Assembly: GCF_032393985.1 (NCBI RefSeq)
Contig: NZ_CP135918.1
Span: 1,736,001 to 1,800,000, forward strand
DNA: 64,000 nt
Origin: Fischerella sp. JS2
GTDB lineage: Bacteria; Cyanobacteriota; Cyanobacteriia; Cyanobacteriales; Nostocaceae
Direction: 5' to 3'
Shown here: piece after piece, positions 41,847 to 50,818 of the stretch
Layout: each line of letters starts with the position of its first letter
Numbering within the stretch: the stretch's first letter is position 1
Translations under genes and position numbers: made by a program
Notes under the pieces: model-generated
What the model was told of the DNA's origin: nothing
The model's input: only the letters and a program-made list of their open reading frames with translations
Database searches by the model: none

Positions 41847-42620
41847 TTAAGTATCTTCGATAGGAAAAATCTGCCGTTTTGCTTCTAAAGGTGATACTTC
41901 TACTTTACGGTCTTTGGTGATAATGACAGGAGGTAGGGGAGTATTAGGGGCGACAATACCGCCAGAAACAATAATTTTAAAGGCGTCTTCTATCGACATT
42001 GATAAGTTGACTACCTCATCTTCAGGAACTACCGCATACCAACCAGTTGTGGGATTGGGTGTTGTGGGAATAAAAATACTGAGCATAGGACGAGACATAT
42101 TCACCTGGATATCGTTGCTGACAACACCAGTCACGAAAGCGATCGCCCAAATTCCTTGACGAGGATACTCTACCAATATTACACGGCGAAATTTACCATT
42201 TGTATCTTTGAGTATTGTCTCCAAAAGTTGCTTTAGGGTTTTGTATACCTGCCCAGCCAGGGGAATTGCCTGTAAAAATCGCTCACCAAAATCTAGTAAC
42301 CATCGCCCGACAATGTTCCTAGCCATCAAGCCAATTAGGAGAATACTTAGTAGTGGCACCATTAGCCCCACTAATAAATCTAGTAGATTTACTAAGATGG
42401 GGTGCATTCCATGAAAGGGATTTAATTGCTTGGGAATGCGGGTAAGAAAGTTGATGACCCAACTAGCAATGGTAATCGTCAGCCAAATGGTAGTTGCTAG
42501 AGGAATCACTACCAACAAACCAGCAATCAGGTCATTTTTTAAGTCCTGCTTCCAGCGATCAATTACCAAACCCTGATTCTCCTTTTTTAAGCTTGGGGAA
42601 TTTCTGTTATCAATATTCAT
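41847..42620 (-). CDS. DUF502 family membrane protein
   Basis: 257 residues with two membrane helices (about 30-58, AGLLVVIPLATTIWLTI; about 73-100, LLVGLMVPLLSILLIGLMA) and a soluble C-terminal domain containing RVILVEYPRQGIWAIAFVTG and FIPTTPNPTTGW, the DUF502 hallmark. The function is unknown; plant relatives (LCV-like/COV) affect vascular patterning. It is upstream of nusB on the same strand. Confidence 0.9.
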   Translation of the reverse strand: MNIDNRNSPSLKKENQGLVIDRWKQDLKNDLIAGLLVVIPLATTIWLTITIASWVINFLTRIPKQLNPFHGMHPILVNLLDLLVGLMVPLLSILLIGLMARNIVGRWLLDFGERFLQAIPLAGQVYKTLKQLLETILKDTNGKFRRVILVEYPRQGIWAIAFVTGVVSNDIQVNMSRPMLSIFIPTTPNPTTGWYAVVPEDEVVNLSMSIEDAFKIIVSGGIVAPNTPLPPVIITKDRKVEVSPLEAKRQIFPIEDT

Positions 42621-43396
42621 AACAGCAGTTTAAATAAATAGCTAAGACAGACCTCGACATTGAAAAGTCGTCATTTGCTGTATTTCACAGCAAATTGTTA
42701 AGCTTTTGCCACTAAAAACATGCTTGTAGCTAAAGAACAACTATTTTTCTAGCTTGATGAAAATATTCAGCAACAGAAGCCAGAAGCTCAAATATTGCTT
42801 TACTGTCTCCTCACCTCTGAACCCAATTTTCATTGGTTGATTGAGTTTGTAGTTCCTCACAGCAATACAAAGCATGTAGACTTGTACCAACCGTGATAAA
42901 AGTTAGATAACCTCAAGAGAGCATTAATTTAATTTTTAAAACTTGTAAACGATTGTTGCAAGTTTTTGGGGTATTTCTAATACTACCGCGTGCAATCTCA
43001 AGCTGCTTATTATTCTATAAGTATTTATTAGATAGCCTTATAATCAACCTCTTGAGCAAGCTAGTCTGACAATATCATTGTGGATGATTCTAAAAAATTT
43101 GTTTCCAGAATATTAATTTATATTACGAAGAAACAAAGCAAAAGGGATTGCTCGTCTAGATGATTTAGCCAAGTTTCTTGAGTATTTGCCGATTACAACA
43201 ACTACATTACATCAAGCAGGACAACGAGCATTCCGGAAGGCTGGGTTCAGCATCTTGCGGCAGTACGATCTGCCGGGCTATAGTCTTTCCCATCTCATTA
43301 TCAGGAATCTCGCGCATGGCAATCAATAGTATGATAGATTCGAGAATCAGCGACAGTAAACTCTCATAAGAGTTTGAAGTTATGCACCAATATGAT
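42621..43396. other. Spacer with a possible toxin-gene remnant
   Basis: 776 AT-rich bases. The VapC-like scrap at 43117-43230 is the only recognisable content. At 43170-43330 the DNA is GC-richer and open in three frames, with an imperfect palindrome CATTCCGG...CCGGGC, but I cannot assign it. Confidence 0.4.
43117..43230 (+). pseudogene. Possible VapC-type PIN-domain fragment
   Basis: An open stretch without a start reads LRRNKAKGIARLDDLAKFLE followed by YLPITTTTLHQAGQ. LL..NK.KG.ARLD.L..FL.YLPIT...L.QA is typical of the middle of VapC toxins; the acidic residues of the active site before and after are missing, and no antitoxin is next to it. Confidence 0.4.
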
Positions 43397-44251
43397 TCAG
43401 ATTAGGGTTTTGGTTTTATCTGAACCGTATTGTGCTATGGGCATATGCTTCATTTCCCAAATTTTGAGTAAGATAAGATACTCATAGAAAGTTTGCAAAG
43501 AACACCATGCCAATCCAGCACGTCCATCCAAACACCCACCTAAGAGAAAATACATATATATAAAACGTAGTAAGGGTCGAGCGGGTAGACGCAAAGACAA
43601 ATCTTTGAGGGCGCGACGGCGTTCAACTTCTGACTGACCAAAGAATAAATCCCGCCAGTAAATTTTTCCATTTTCTAGTTGATACAGGGTTTCTTTAGCT
43701 TCATCAGTGGAGTAACGATTGTGCTTTTCAATCCAACGACTCAAGCCTTTGCTACAAGTGTAGTGGGGATAGGTTTCCTGTAGAAAGCTTATTGCCCCGT
43801 CACAAACTTCTCTTTCTGTATGACCATAATCTGTAAACCAAACCTTACCGTAATGGAAAAGCCGCAGTTGGTAACGAGGATACTGAGTACTGCGGCGAAT
43901 CCAGGTATTCATAAACATCACGCGTTCAGCAACATAGTAACCAATGTAACTTGGATTTTGCAGTGCTTGGTTGCATTCAGCGAATAGTTGTGGTGTCATG
44001 CGTTCATCAGCTTCTAGAATATACACCCATTCATGTTTAGGTTGTATATTTTCTAGCATCCAAGTACGTTGACGCCCGTGGCTTTCAAAGGCATGTTGAA
44101 CAACACGAACAGGATAACTACTGGCAATTTCCACAGTGCGATCGCTACTGCATGAATCTACAACAATAATGTCATCTGATAGCATTGCTGACTCAATACA
44201 AGCCGCAATATCTAGTTCTTCGTTATAAGTCAATATATAGATTGAGAACAT
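43397..44251 (-). CDS. GT2 family glycosyltransferase (WaaE/KdtX-like)
   Basis: 284 residues. GT-A domain: FSIYILTYNEELDIAACIES, VVDSCSSDRTVEIA, LEADERM as the metal-site loop, and WIRRSTQYPRYQLRLF. The motif set (ILTYNEE, DS.S.D.T, L.ADE) is that of beta-1,4-glucosyltransferases of the WaaE group. The C-terminal third has a hydrophobic helix (LLRFIYMYFLLGG). It lies 256 nt downstream of hpsJ, on the same strand as the hps genes, and may belong to the same polysaccharide pathway. Confidence 0.85.
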   Translation of the reverse strand: MFSIYILTYNEELDIAACIESAMLSDDIIVVDSCSSDRTVEIASSYPVRVVQHAFESHGRQRTWMLENIQPKHEWVYILEADERMTPQLFAECNQALQNPSYIGYYVAERVMFMNTWIRRSTQYPRYQLRLFHYGKVWFTDYGHTEREVCDGAISFLQETYPHYTCSKGLSRWIEKHNRYSTDEAKETLYQLENGKIYWRDLFFGQSEVERRRALKDLSLRLPARPLLRFIYMYFLLGGCLDGRAGLAWCSLQTFYEYLILLKIWEMKHMPIAQYGSDKTKTLI

Positions 44252-44507
44252 TTGAAACTGTTAGTCAATAGTCATTGGTCATTTGTCATTTATCATTATG
44301 TTATTCTCCTCACACTCCCCCCACTCCACCCTACGGGAAGCCTATGAGCGCGTCTACACACTCCTCACACTCCACCCTGCGGGAAGTCGCTTGCGCATCT
44401 ACACACTCCCTACACTCTCTTCTAAATGCGTGAATTTTGAATTGTTTTCTCCCCATCTCCCCATCTCCCCACCACCCCATCTCCCCATCTCCCCACTCTC
44501 TAAGTCA
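44252..44507. repeat. Dense repeat spacer
   Basis: AATAGTCATTGGTCATTTGTC (44260-44282), CTCCTCACACTCCCC units with GGGAAGCCTATGAGCGCGTC (44336-44355), GGGAAGTCGCTTGCGCATC (44381-44399) and a run of CCCCATCTCC units (44450-44505). Confidence 0.7.
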
Positions 44508-45347
44508 CTAGCGTACTGTAGCTTTACGTACTGAACCACCTTGGGCAGCACCCATACCTCTTAAACCTGTCCAGCCGATAATAATGTATCCGATAGACAG
44601 CAATAAGCTACTCATACCAATTCGCATTCCAGATTTCCAAGCTCTTTCTTTAGCTTGTTTTTCAGCTTCTTCCTTACTCTGACGAATTTGGTTAAGGCGT
44701 TGATTTGCAACTTGTTGTGGATCGCTTTGCTGAGCGATAAACTTATCAAGTTCTTGAGGATTTTGTTTAGCTTTTTTAAGTACCTCTTTCACGGGTGGCG
44801 GAACATTGGGGTTCTCAAGTGCCTGTTTGTACTTCTGCTCATCTTTGAGTATTTCGGTTAATTGAGCTTTAACTTGGACTTTCTGCTTTTCTAACTCAGT
44901 TTTGATTTGGTCATTGCTTAACTGAGCTTGCACCTGTGATAATTGATTTTGCAGTTGATTTTCTGCCTGATCTGCTTGTTTGTTGATTTGGTCTACCTGT
45001 TGCACGCTAGCTTGACGGACATTATTGAGGTGCAAGGGAAAAATTAGTAAGAAAACTAAGCCTAAGATACTAGATAGTACCAATGCAGGGAATCTCAAGT
45101 CTATACCAGACGGGCGACCATCTTCAGTAATATCAGCCCAATATCCAGCAAATAGCATAGCTAATCCCACTAAGGGTACAATCCCTCGGTCAACCAACGC
45201 TGTTGCTAAATCAATTTGCCATATACGATTTGTGGGTTGGAAGGGAAACAACAGAATTACAAAATCCAGCAAAAAAGACAAAATTAAAATTATTCCAACC
45301 ACCTTAAGTGTACGAGCAGCAGTGACAGCAGCAAAATGATTATTCAT
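44508..45347 (-). CDS. hpsJ: HpsJ-family membrane protein
   Basis: 279 residues. Two to three N-terminal membrane helices (about 12-34, 52-68, 85-105: VVGIILILSFLLDFVILLF, VLSSILGLVFLLIFPLHL), a long polar coiled-coil (110-235, QADQAENQLQNQLSQVQAQL, EEAEKQAKERAW) and a last helix (MRIGMSSLLLSIGYIIIGW). This layout matches HpsJ of the Nostoc hps locus, needed for hormogonium polysaccharide. It sits in the hps region in the expected orientation. The mechanism is unknown; the coiled-coil suggests a scaffold. Confidence 0.85.
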   Translation of the reverse strand: MNNHFAAVTAARTLKVVGIILILSFLLDFVILLFPFQPTNRIWQIDLATALVDRGIVPLVGLAMLFAGYWADITEDGRPSGIDLRFPALVLSSILGLVFLLIFPLHLNNVRQASVQQVDQINKQADQAENQLQNQLSQVQAQLSNDQIKTELEKQKVQVKAQLTEILKDEQKYKQALENPNVPPPVKEVLKKAKQNPQELDKFIAQQSDPQQVANQRLNQIRQSKEEAEKQAKERAWKSGMRIGMSSLLLSIGYIIIGWTGLRGMGAAQGGSVRKATVR

Positions 45348-45786
45348 AATTCATCTCGGATTGATAAGTAAGAATGAGTGACTATTTTATGTCAAGTTAC
45401 CTAATTATTGTTCCCCTATAGCTGAGCGACTATTGAAAATCTGGAGTATTTTTTAGGTTAGTAGCTATTTTTTCATGTCTTTGTCAATACACCAAGGTAA
45501 CACCTACGATTTAGCGTGTCCTCAGGTAAACTATAGTAATAAATAATACTTAAAACTTAAGTAATAACTAGGAAATTGGGGAAGGGGGATAGGGAGATGG
45601 GGAACTCGGGGCCCCCACTCCCCCAAAGGGTAGGGATTAGGGGCAGTGGGGAGTGTGTAGACGTGCCTTCTTCGGCTTAAGGCAAAGTGGAGTGTGGGGA
45701 GTATGAGGAGTAGTAAATAATTAACCACTAACTAATAACTACTAATGTACAGACGCGAGGAACATCGCGTCTCTACCCATTAACTA
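45348..45786. repeat. Spacer with GC-rich composite repeat and palindromic repeat copy 4
   Basis: 45569-45660 holds GGGGGATAGGGAGATGGGG, ACTCGGGGCCCCCACTCCCC and GGATTAGGGGCAGTGGGG, the same blocks found inserted in mutS2. 45720-45790 holds heptamers around palindromic repeat copy 4 (45746-45778). Confidence 0.75.
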
Positions 45787-46422
45787 CTAACCAACAAAAA
45801 TTTGTTCCCAAATAGACAGATCCTCTGGACGGTCAACATCAGCTAAACTTGGTAAAAAAGCCACTGATAAATTAAGTTGATGACAAATAGCCACAGTTTG
45901 TTGCAAGACTTGGGAAGTTCCCCAATTTATATCAACGAATAATTCTAAAAAAGGACACTGTAAACCGATTAAATAATAACCACCATCGACTGCTGGTCCC
46001 AGTACTATCTCACACTGCTGGAGTTCTAAAAAAGCTTGAGTAAGAATTTGGGAATTGACTCCAGGGCAATCAGTGCCGATTATAACTACTTGTCGCGCAC
46101 CTTCATTAAAAGCATTTAAAAGCGATCGCCCCATCCGTTTACCTAAGTCTCCCTCTCCTTGAGGCTGGTAAATCAAATTAGTCCCTAACCAATTTTGCAT
46201 TAATTCCAAATTGCCACCACTAAAGCGTACTTCCACAGAGATGGCGATCGCTTTTTGCAATTCTCGAACCTTAGATAAGGTATACTCAGTCATCTGGCGC
46301 TGAAGATTTGCAGCACCTTCAGTTCCCAAAGCAGGTATCAGCCGGGTTTTTGTCAAACCTGGTTCTGGATAACGAGTAAAAATTATTAAGTGCTGCTTGG
46401 CAATATTTGGTGATTTCAGCAC
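45787..46422 (-). CDS. TIGR04282 / DUF2064 family glycosyltransferase
   Basis: The frame is open upstream into the pseudopilin gene, but family sequence begins near KQHLIIFTRYPEPGLTKTRL; a GTG at 46422 (VLKSPNIAKQHL) is the best start, 32 nt after the pseudopilin stop. About 211 residues. Features are FTRYPEPG.TKTRL, the nucleotide-binding VVIIGTDCPG and LGPAVDGGYYLIGL. Relatives are annotated as arsenosugar-biosynthesis or rSAM-associated nucleotidyl/glycosyl transferases. In this locus a role in hps glycan synthesis is possible, but the family is also common elsewhere. Confidence 0.8.
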   Translation of the reverse strand: MLKSPNIAKQHLIIFTRYPEPGLTKTRLIPALGTEGAANLQRQMTEYTLSKVRELQKAIAISVEVRFSGGNLELMQNWLGTNLIYQPQGEGDLGKRMGRSLLNAFNEGARQVVIIGTDCPGVNSQILTQAFLELQQCEIVLGPAVDGGYYLIGLQCPFLELFVDINWGTSQVLQQTVAICHQLNLSVAFLPSLADVDRPEDLSIWEQIFVG

Positions 46423-46454
46423 GCAATATATATTTGAATTCAACCAAGAATATC

Positions 46455-46991
46455 TTAATAGCAATATTTGCCGTTTTCGTCTACTTGAACATGTTCTTTT
46501 GCTATTCGTATAGCTCCTAAAATTGTCGAAACAATAACGCAACGCTTTGCTTTACCGCCATATTTACTAGATAATGTTATTCGTCCTAGTGGCGGCTTAT
46601 TGACATTTCCTTCATAATCAAATTGAATTTGCCGAACACCATTTGCTTGTTGTAGTGTGGTCTCATTATCTAAGCGAATATTGCCATTAAGATTATTCCA
46701 TGTTGCATTCGCCGCGTTGACACTAGCACGGTGAATTGCCCACTTAACAATGCTATTTTGCTCTTGAAAGCTAACTTGCCAAGTTAATTTTTCTCTTTTC
46801 GCTTCCCGTTGGGCTTGGCGCATAGCGTTGTAAACTTCTGCTTGAGCCGCATTTAAGCGTTGAATATCTACAAAACCTAGATAGCTGGGTAATGCGATCG
46901 CACCCAATATACCAATTGCAATAACAATAATTAAATTTTCCAATAGTGTGAAGCCACTACTTGAATGATTTTTAAAAAAACTATTGTGCAT
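46455..46991 (-). CDS. Pseudopilin-like protein, fourth of the hps region
   Basis: 178 residues with a prepilin signal: short basic leader, cleavage SSG|FTLLENLIIVIAIGILG (G13|F14, Glu18 at +5), then a hydrophobic alpha1 helix and GspH-like globular domain. The end has KRCVIVSTILGAIR and a terminal Cys (KYCY), close to the end of the pseudopilin at 50079-50780 (KRCVIVQTLIGGMR). It is likely processed by PilD and inserted in a type IV pilus-like export machine. In gene order it takes the place after hpsG, but I do not assign the letter. Confidence 0.85.
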   Translation of the reverse strand: MHNSFFKNHSSSGFTLLENLIIVIAIGILGAIALPSYLGFVDIQRLNAAQAEVYNAMRQAQREAKREKLTWQVSFQEQNSIVKWAIHRASVNAANATWNNLNGNIRLDNETTLQQANGVRQIQFDYEGNVNKPPLGRITLSSKYGGKAKRCVIVSTILGAIRIAKEHVQVDENGKYCY

Positions 46992-47076
46992 TAAATTAGA
47001 CAGAGAAAAACACTAAAATTATATATTTTTATTTTCTGGTATTTTTTAGACTGTCCGGAATACACATTTTTTGCTT

Positions 47077-48021
47077 CTATAGTTTTGTCTTGGTCTGATT
47101 TAACAATGCTGTGGATAAACTAGGAAAAATAATAATTAAAGCTATTTTAAGTAAAAGTTTTAATATTAAATGAGTATGATTGAATCTTGAAGAGTCATTA
47201 AAGATATATTTCCATAAAAATCTAGCTGCTACTAACCCTTTTTTTCTATTGAAAGGTTGTTGCAGGGCTTTACACGTAAGATATTTATAAAGGTTTGTTA
47301 AACTCTTCCTTCTTAGATGATTTAGGTCTTGTGTATTTGTACTGCAAGCTTTATCAAGTACTTGTAAACTAGCTTTTTCTTGTCTTGCAAGGTTTGTAGA
47401 TAATGAATTAGCACTAATTCTGTATAAGATTTGTACACGTGGCACAGCTATAAAATTAAAGTTTTGGGCTAATCTGAGCCACATATCCCAATCCTGAGCA
47501 GCAGTTAAATGTTCATCAAATCCTCCTAATTCTAATAATGCTTTCCTACGAATTAACGGATTAGAGCCATTCTCCAAAAAATTACTTATTAGTAGCTGTT
47601 CATAAACATTTCCATTAGCAGTAATATGTGTACCTGAAAGTAAAAATTTACCTTGTTCATCTATATAATCTGTCCAACTATAAGCCACTGCGGCTTGAGG
47701 ATTTGCTTTCAAAGCATTCAACTGACTTTCCAGCTTATCAAATGTCCAAAGATCATCTGCATCTAAAAAACTTACAAATTCTCCAGTTGCTCGCTCAAGC
47801 CCACGATTACGGCTAACGTTTCCACCAGCATTCTCAAAAGAAAATATTTTTATTCTAGAGTCTTGAAATTCTGAAATAACTTCTAATGTTGAGTCAGTAG
47901 AACCATCGTTAATAATAATTAATTCAAAATCAGAAAAAGTTTGTTTTAAAACAGATTCTATCGTTTGCCTAATTGTTTTTTCACTGTTATAAGTTGGTAT
48001 AACTATAGAAAATAATGGCAT
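47077..48021 (-). CDS. hpsG: GT2 glycosyltransferase, hps region (hpsG position)
   Basis: 314 residues, starting MPLFSIVIPTYNSEKTI. GT-A core with IINDGSTDSTLE, DADDLWTFDKLE (DxD) and an acceptor-side GGFDEHLTAAQDWDMWLRLAQ. The C-terminus has a hydrophobic helix (LILKLLLKIALIIIFPSL) that should anchor it to the membrane. It belongs to a run of three glycosyltransferases after hpsD, which matches hpsE-G order; the letter is assigned from order alone. It starts 45 nt after the preceding gene stop. Confidence 0.82.
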   Translation of the reverse strand: MPLFSIVIPTYNSEKTIRQTIESVLKQTFSDFELIIINDGSTDSTLEVISEFQDSRIKIFSFENAGGNVSRNRGLERATGEFVSFLDADDLWTFDKLESQLNALKANPQAAVAYSWTDYIDEQGKFLLSGTHITANGNVYEQLLISNFLENGSNPLIRRKALLELGGFDEHLTAAQDWDMWLRLAQNFNFIAVPRVQILYRISANSLSTNLARQEKASLQVLDKACSTNTQDLNHLRRKSLTNLYKYLTCKALQQPFNRKKGLVAARFLWKYIFNDSSRFNHTHLILKLLLKIALIIIFPSLSTALLNQTKTKL

Positions 48022-48066
48022 TTTAATTAATGAGCTAAATAAATCAATATAATTAATTTTTTATTT

Positions 48067-49008
48067 TTACATAGCTAATATCAACGAATAAAAAGGACTG
48101 AGCATACTACTTAAATAAAATTCCATTTCAGCACGTGCAACTATGTCATTATTTAATTTATTCCTGTATTTAATGATATGTTTTAATACACGCCGGAAAT
48201 TATTCAAAAAAATCTTAATAAAAATAATTGGTTCTTGCCAATTACTGGCATTTATCAAGCGTAACTGATAAATAGATAATCCACAACCACGAGCTAGAGT
48301 AATCAGGTAATCTTTTTCTAATCGCCAATGTGGAATTTGATGATAAGTGTGCATATTAGGGTTATACCAAATTTCCCAACCAGCTTTGTGCAGATGTAGC
48401 AGTAATTCAAAATCATCACCTGCCACTTTTAACTTACCTAATCTTCCCTTAAAAATTAGTTTATTGGGAATACTTTCATCCCATGCTTGTTTGCGGAATA
48501 CGAGTGCTGCACCAGGAGGAAGACTTAAGTTAATTGGGTCATACAAATTTGCTTTATCTCCACGTTCTCTAATCGCCAATAAACCTTGTATTCGCTCAAT
48601 ATTTTCTGGTGGTTTGACTTCAAAAGCACCATGAATTTGTCCACCAAATGCACCAGCTTGAGGATGTTCTTGAGCAAAGTTAACAGCTTCTTTAACCCAA
48701 TTAGGTGCAGGCAAATTGTCATCATCTAAAAATGCGATTAATTGACCTTTAGCTTCTCGCACTGCTCGCAATCGTGCAAACGTAACTCCTTGTTCTGGTT
48801 CTAGAAAGTAGTTGAGAGAACAGTTAAGATCCCATTTAGCTTGATAACTGTGAATCACATCAGCTGTATCATCGGTACTATTATTATCGATAATAATAAT
48901 TTCCCAGGAAAGATTTTCTAAATCTACTTGCGATCGCAATCTTTCTAAAATTATTGGTAAGTATTTTGCTCTATTATATGTAGGAATCGCTAAGGTAAAT
49001 TCAACCAT
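48067..49008 (-). CDS. hpsF: GT2 glycosyltransferase, HpsE-like paralogue (hpsF position)
   Basis: The ATG at 49008 (MVEFTLAIPTYNRAKYL) lies inside the end of the upstream gene, a 19-nt overlap; an ATG seven codons earlier is possible. 313 residues: IIIDNNSTDDTADVI, FLDDDNLPAPNWV, GAALVFRKQAWDE, GDDFELLLHLHKAGWEIWYNP and RLEKDYLITLARGCGLS. It is clearly related to the neighbouring 48990-49961 product throughout, including the closing AEMEFYLSSMLSPFY, so the pair arose by tandem duplication. Probably adds a sugar in hormogonium polysaccharide synthesis. Confidence 0.84.
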   Translation of the reverse strand: MVEFTLAIPTYNRAKYLPIILERLRSQVDLENLSWEIIIIDNNSTDDTADVIHSYQAKWDLNCSLNYFLEPEQGVTFARLRAVREAKGQLIAFLDDDNLPAPNWVKEAVNFAQEHPQAGAFGGQIHGAFEVKPPENIERIQGLLAIRERGDKANLYDPINLSLPPGAALVFRKQAWDESIPNKLIFKGRLGKLKVAGDDFELLLHLHKAGWEIWYNPNMHTYHQIPHWRLEKDYLITLARGCGLSIYQLRLINASNWQEPIIFIKIFLNNFRRVLKHIIKYRNKLNNDIVARAEMEFYLSSMLSPFYSLILAM

Positions 49009-49961
49009 GATGTTAATGATTTTTTCCAAAGATAAAAAGGACTGATAAAACTACTTAGTAAAAATTCCATTTCACAAGCAGCAACTAAATCAGATTTGAG
49101 AATTCGATAATTTTTCAAAAAATACAAGCTCGCCTTATGCAAATCGTTCAATATGCCAAAAGGTAAAATAAAAGGCCTTTGCCAAGGCTTTAAACGTAGC
49201 ATTCTAATATGATGTCTAGCTAATCCAATTCCTCTTACTAAAGAAACTAAATACTCTTTTTCTAAACGATGTTTTGGAATTTTATGATCAATATGCATAT
49301 CGGGATTATACCAGATTTCCCAGCCAGAATTTTGAATATGTATCCCCATTTCCATATCCTCACTTGTCAGCATTGATTTTGTGGTACGACCACTCAAAAA
49401 AGGTTGTTTTGGAACATTTTCACACCACACTTTTCTACGAACTACTAATCCTGCTGATGGAGGTAAAATTTTCATTCGTGGCTCATATAAATGAGGTTGA
49501 GAACCACGTTCTGTGATAGCAAGAAAACAAGCTATTTTATGAAAATTTTCTGGTGTTTCAACTTCAAAATCGCTGTGGACTTGGCTACCATAAGCCCCAG
49601 CATTTGGATGCGCTTGTCCAAATTTGTAAGCTGCTGCAACCCAATTTAATGCTGGGTAATTGTCATCATCTAGAAAACCGACAAATGTACCTTTAGCTTC
49701 CTCAACAGCTTTTTGTCTAGCATATGCTGCTCCCTGTTTTGACTCAAAGCAGTATTTTAATGGATAAGGACATTTCCAAAAAGTTTGATAGTTTTTAACA
49801 ACTGCTGCTGTATTATCAGTGCTGTTATTATCTACAACAATAATTTCCCAATAAAAATGCTCGGTGTCGATTTGCTTTTGCAGTTGTTCTAGTAATTGGG
49901 GTAATCGACTCTCACCATTGAATGTGGGAATAGCTACAGTAAAGTCAACGCAATCAGTCAT
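48990..49961 (-). CDS. hpsE: Hormogonium polysaccharide glycosyltransferase HpsE
   Basis: 323 residues from the ATG at 49961 (a GTG one codon earlier is possible). GT2 core: VAIPTFNGESRLPQLL, VVDNNSTDNTAAVV, FLDDDNYPALNWVAAA, SAGLVVRRKVW, SEDMEMGIHIQNSGWEIWYNP and RLEKEYLVSLVRGIGLARHH. The long conserved C-terminal helix ends CEMEFLLSSFISPFYLW. Known: HpsE-G are needed for hormogonium polysaccharide and gliding in Nostoc punctiforme. The reading overlaps the next gene start by 19 nt, indicating translational coupling. Confidence 0.86.
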   Translation of the reverse strand: MTDCVDFTVAIPTFNGESRLPQLLEQLQKQIDTEHFYWEIIVVDNNSTDNTAAVVKNYQTFWKCPYPLKYCFESKQGAAYARQKAVEEAKGTFVGFLDDDNYPALNWVAAAYKFGQAHPNAGAYGSQVHSDFEVETPENFHKIACFLAITERGSQPHLYEPRMKILPPSAGLVVRRKVWCENVPKQPFLSGRTTKSMLTSEDMEMGIHIQNSGWEIWYNPDMHIDHKIPKHRLEKEYLVSLVRGIGLARHHIRMLRLKPWQRPFILPFGILNDLHKASLYFLKNYRILKSDLVAACEMEFLLSSFISPFYLWKKSLTSWLNLP

Positions 49962-50078
49962 CACGTGAATTAATTAATCATCAAAACAAAAAACTGCATC
50001 TGTTGTTTCAAGTGTCTGATCAGGAAGCAGTTTTTGGTTCCGTATAATTATGGAATTTTAGTCTTTAATTTGATAACA

Positions 50079-50780
50079 TTAAATATTGCAATTAGTATCT
50101 TTGTTGGTTCGCATTCCTCCGATAAGAGTTTGCACAATCACACATCGTTTCGTATTGCTGGGTTGTGTTGAGCTTCCTGGCTGGGGTACAGCTACTACAA
50201 TCCTGAAACCAGGGGGTTCTGTTGCACCTGATGGTATTGTGCCAAAGCTGGCACTTGGTAGAGTACCCATGTAGTCAAAAGTAATTGTTTGTGGAGTAGA
50301 AGCATTGAATGCAGATGCATAAGTTACGGAGGTTCCAGCTGTATTTTGATTAGTGATATTTGTACCTAGTACTACTTCTTTTTGTTTTAATCCTAAATCT
50401 TCGCCTAAAACACGCCAGTAATTATTAGGTGCTCCTGTTGCACTGGTAGGATAAACAGCTATTTTTGCGACTTGAGTAGTACTATCAGTTGTAAAACTAA
50501 CACTATAGTTACGTTTATTTTTTTTTGCTTCTCGCTGGGCTTCCTGGAGTGCTGCTAAAATAGCATCATTGGCTTTATTTACTCGCTGTATATTCACAAA
50601 AGCAAGCCAGCTAGGAGCAGCAATAGCTGACAAAATTCCCACTATTAACACTGCAACTAATACTTCTATAAGAGTATAGCCAGTATTATTTTTTGCGTAG
50701 TTTAATGATTGGTGATTTAGTTTTTCTATTGTTTGATTTTTATAAATTGCTTTTAAAATAAATAAATTGGTGCAAAGCAT
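50079..50780 (-). CDS. hpsD: Pseudopilin HpsD-like
   Basis: 233 residues. A long basic leader (1-34) ends at NNTG|YTLIEVLVAVLIVGILSAI (G34|Y35, Glu39 at +5), followed by alpha1 and a GspH-type beta domain (SVSFTTDSTTQVAKIAVYP, QTITFDYMGTLP) and the Cys-containing tail TKRCVIVQTLIGGMRTNKDTNCNI in two parts. The position after hpsC suggests hpsD; the assignment rests on order. It starts 38 nt after hpsC. The leader is unusually long for a type III signal, and a later start is possible. Confidence 0.83.
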   Translation of the reverse strand: MLCTNLFILKAIYKNQTIEKLNHQSLNYAKNNTGYTLIEVLVAVLIVGILSAIAAPSWLAFVNIQRVNKANDAILAALQEAQREAKKNKRNYSVSFTTDSTTQVAKIAVYPTSATGAPNNYWRVLGEDLGLKQKEVVLGTNITNQNTAGTSVTYASAFNASTPQTITFDYMGTLPSASFGTIPSGATEPPGFRIVVAVPQPGSSTQPSNTKRCVIVQTLIGGMRTNKDTNCNI

Positions 50781-50818
50781 ATTAACCTTTTGTTAAGAAA
50801 ATAGGGAACTTTTAGAGG

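Noticed and set aside
43178-43369. 63-codon plus-strand frame near the hps region
   Set aside because: Different frame from the VapC-like scrap, no support on either strand.
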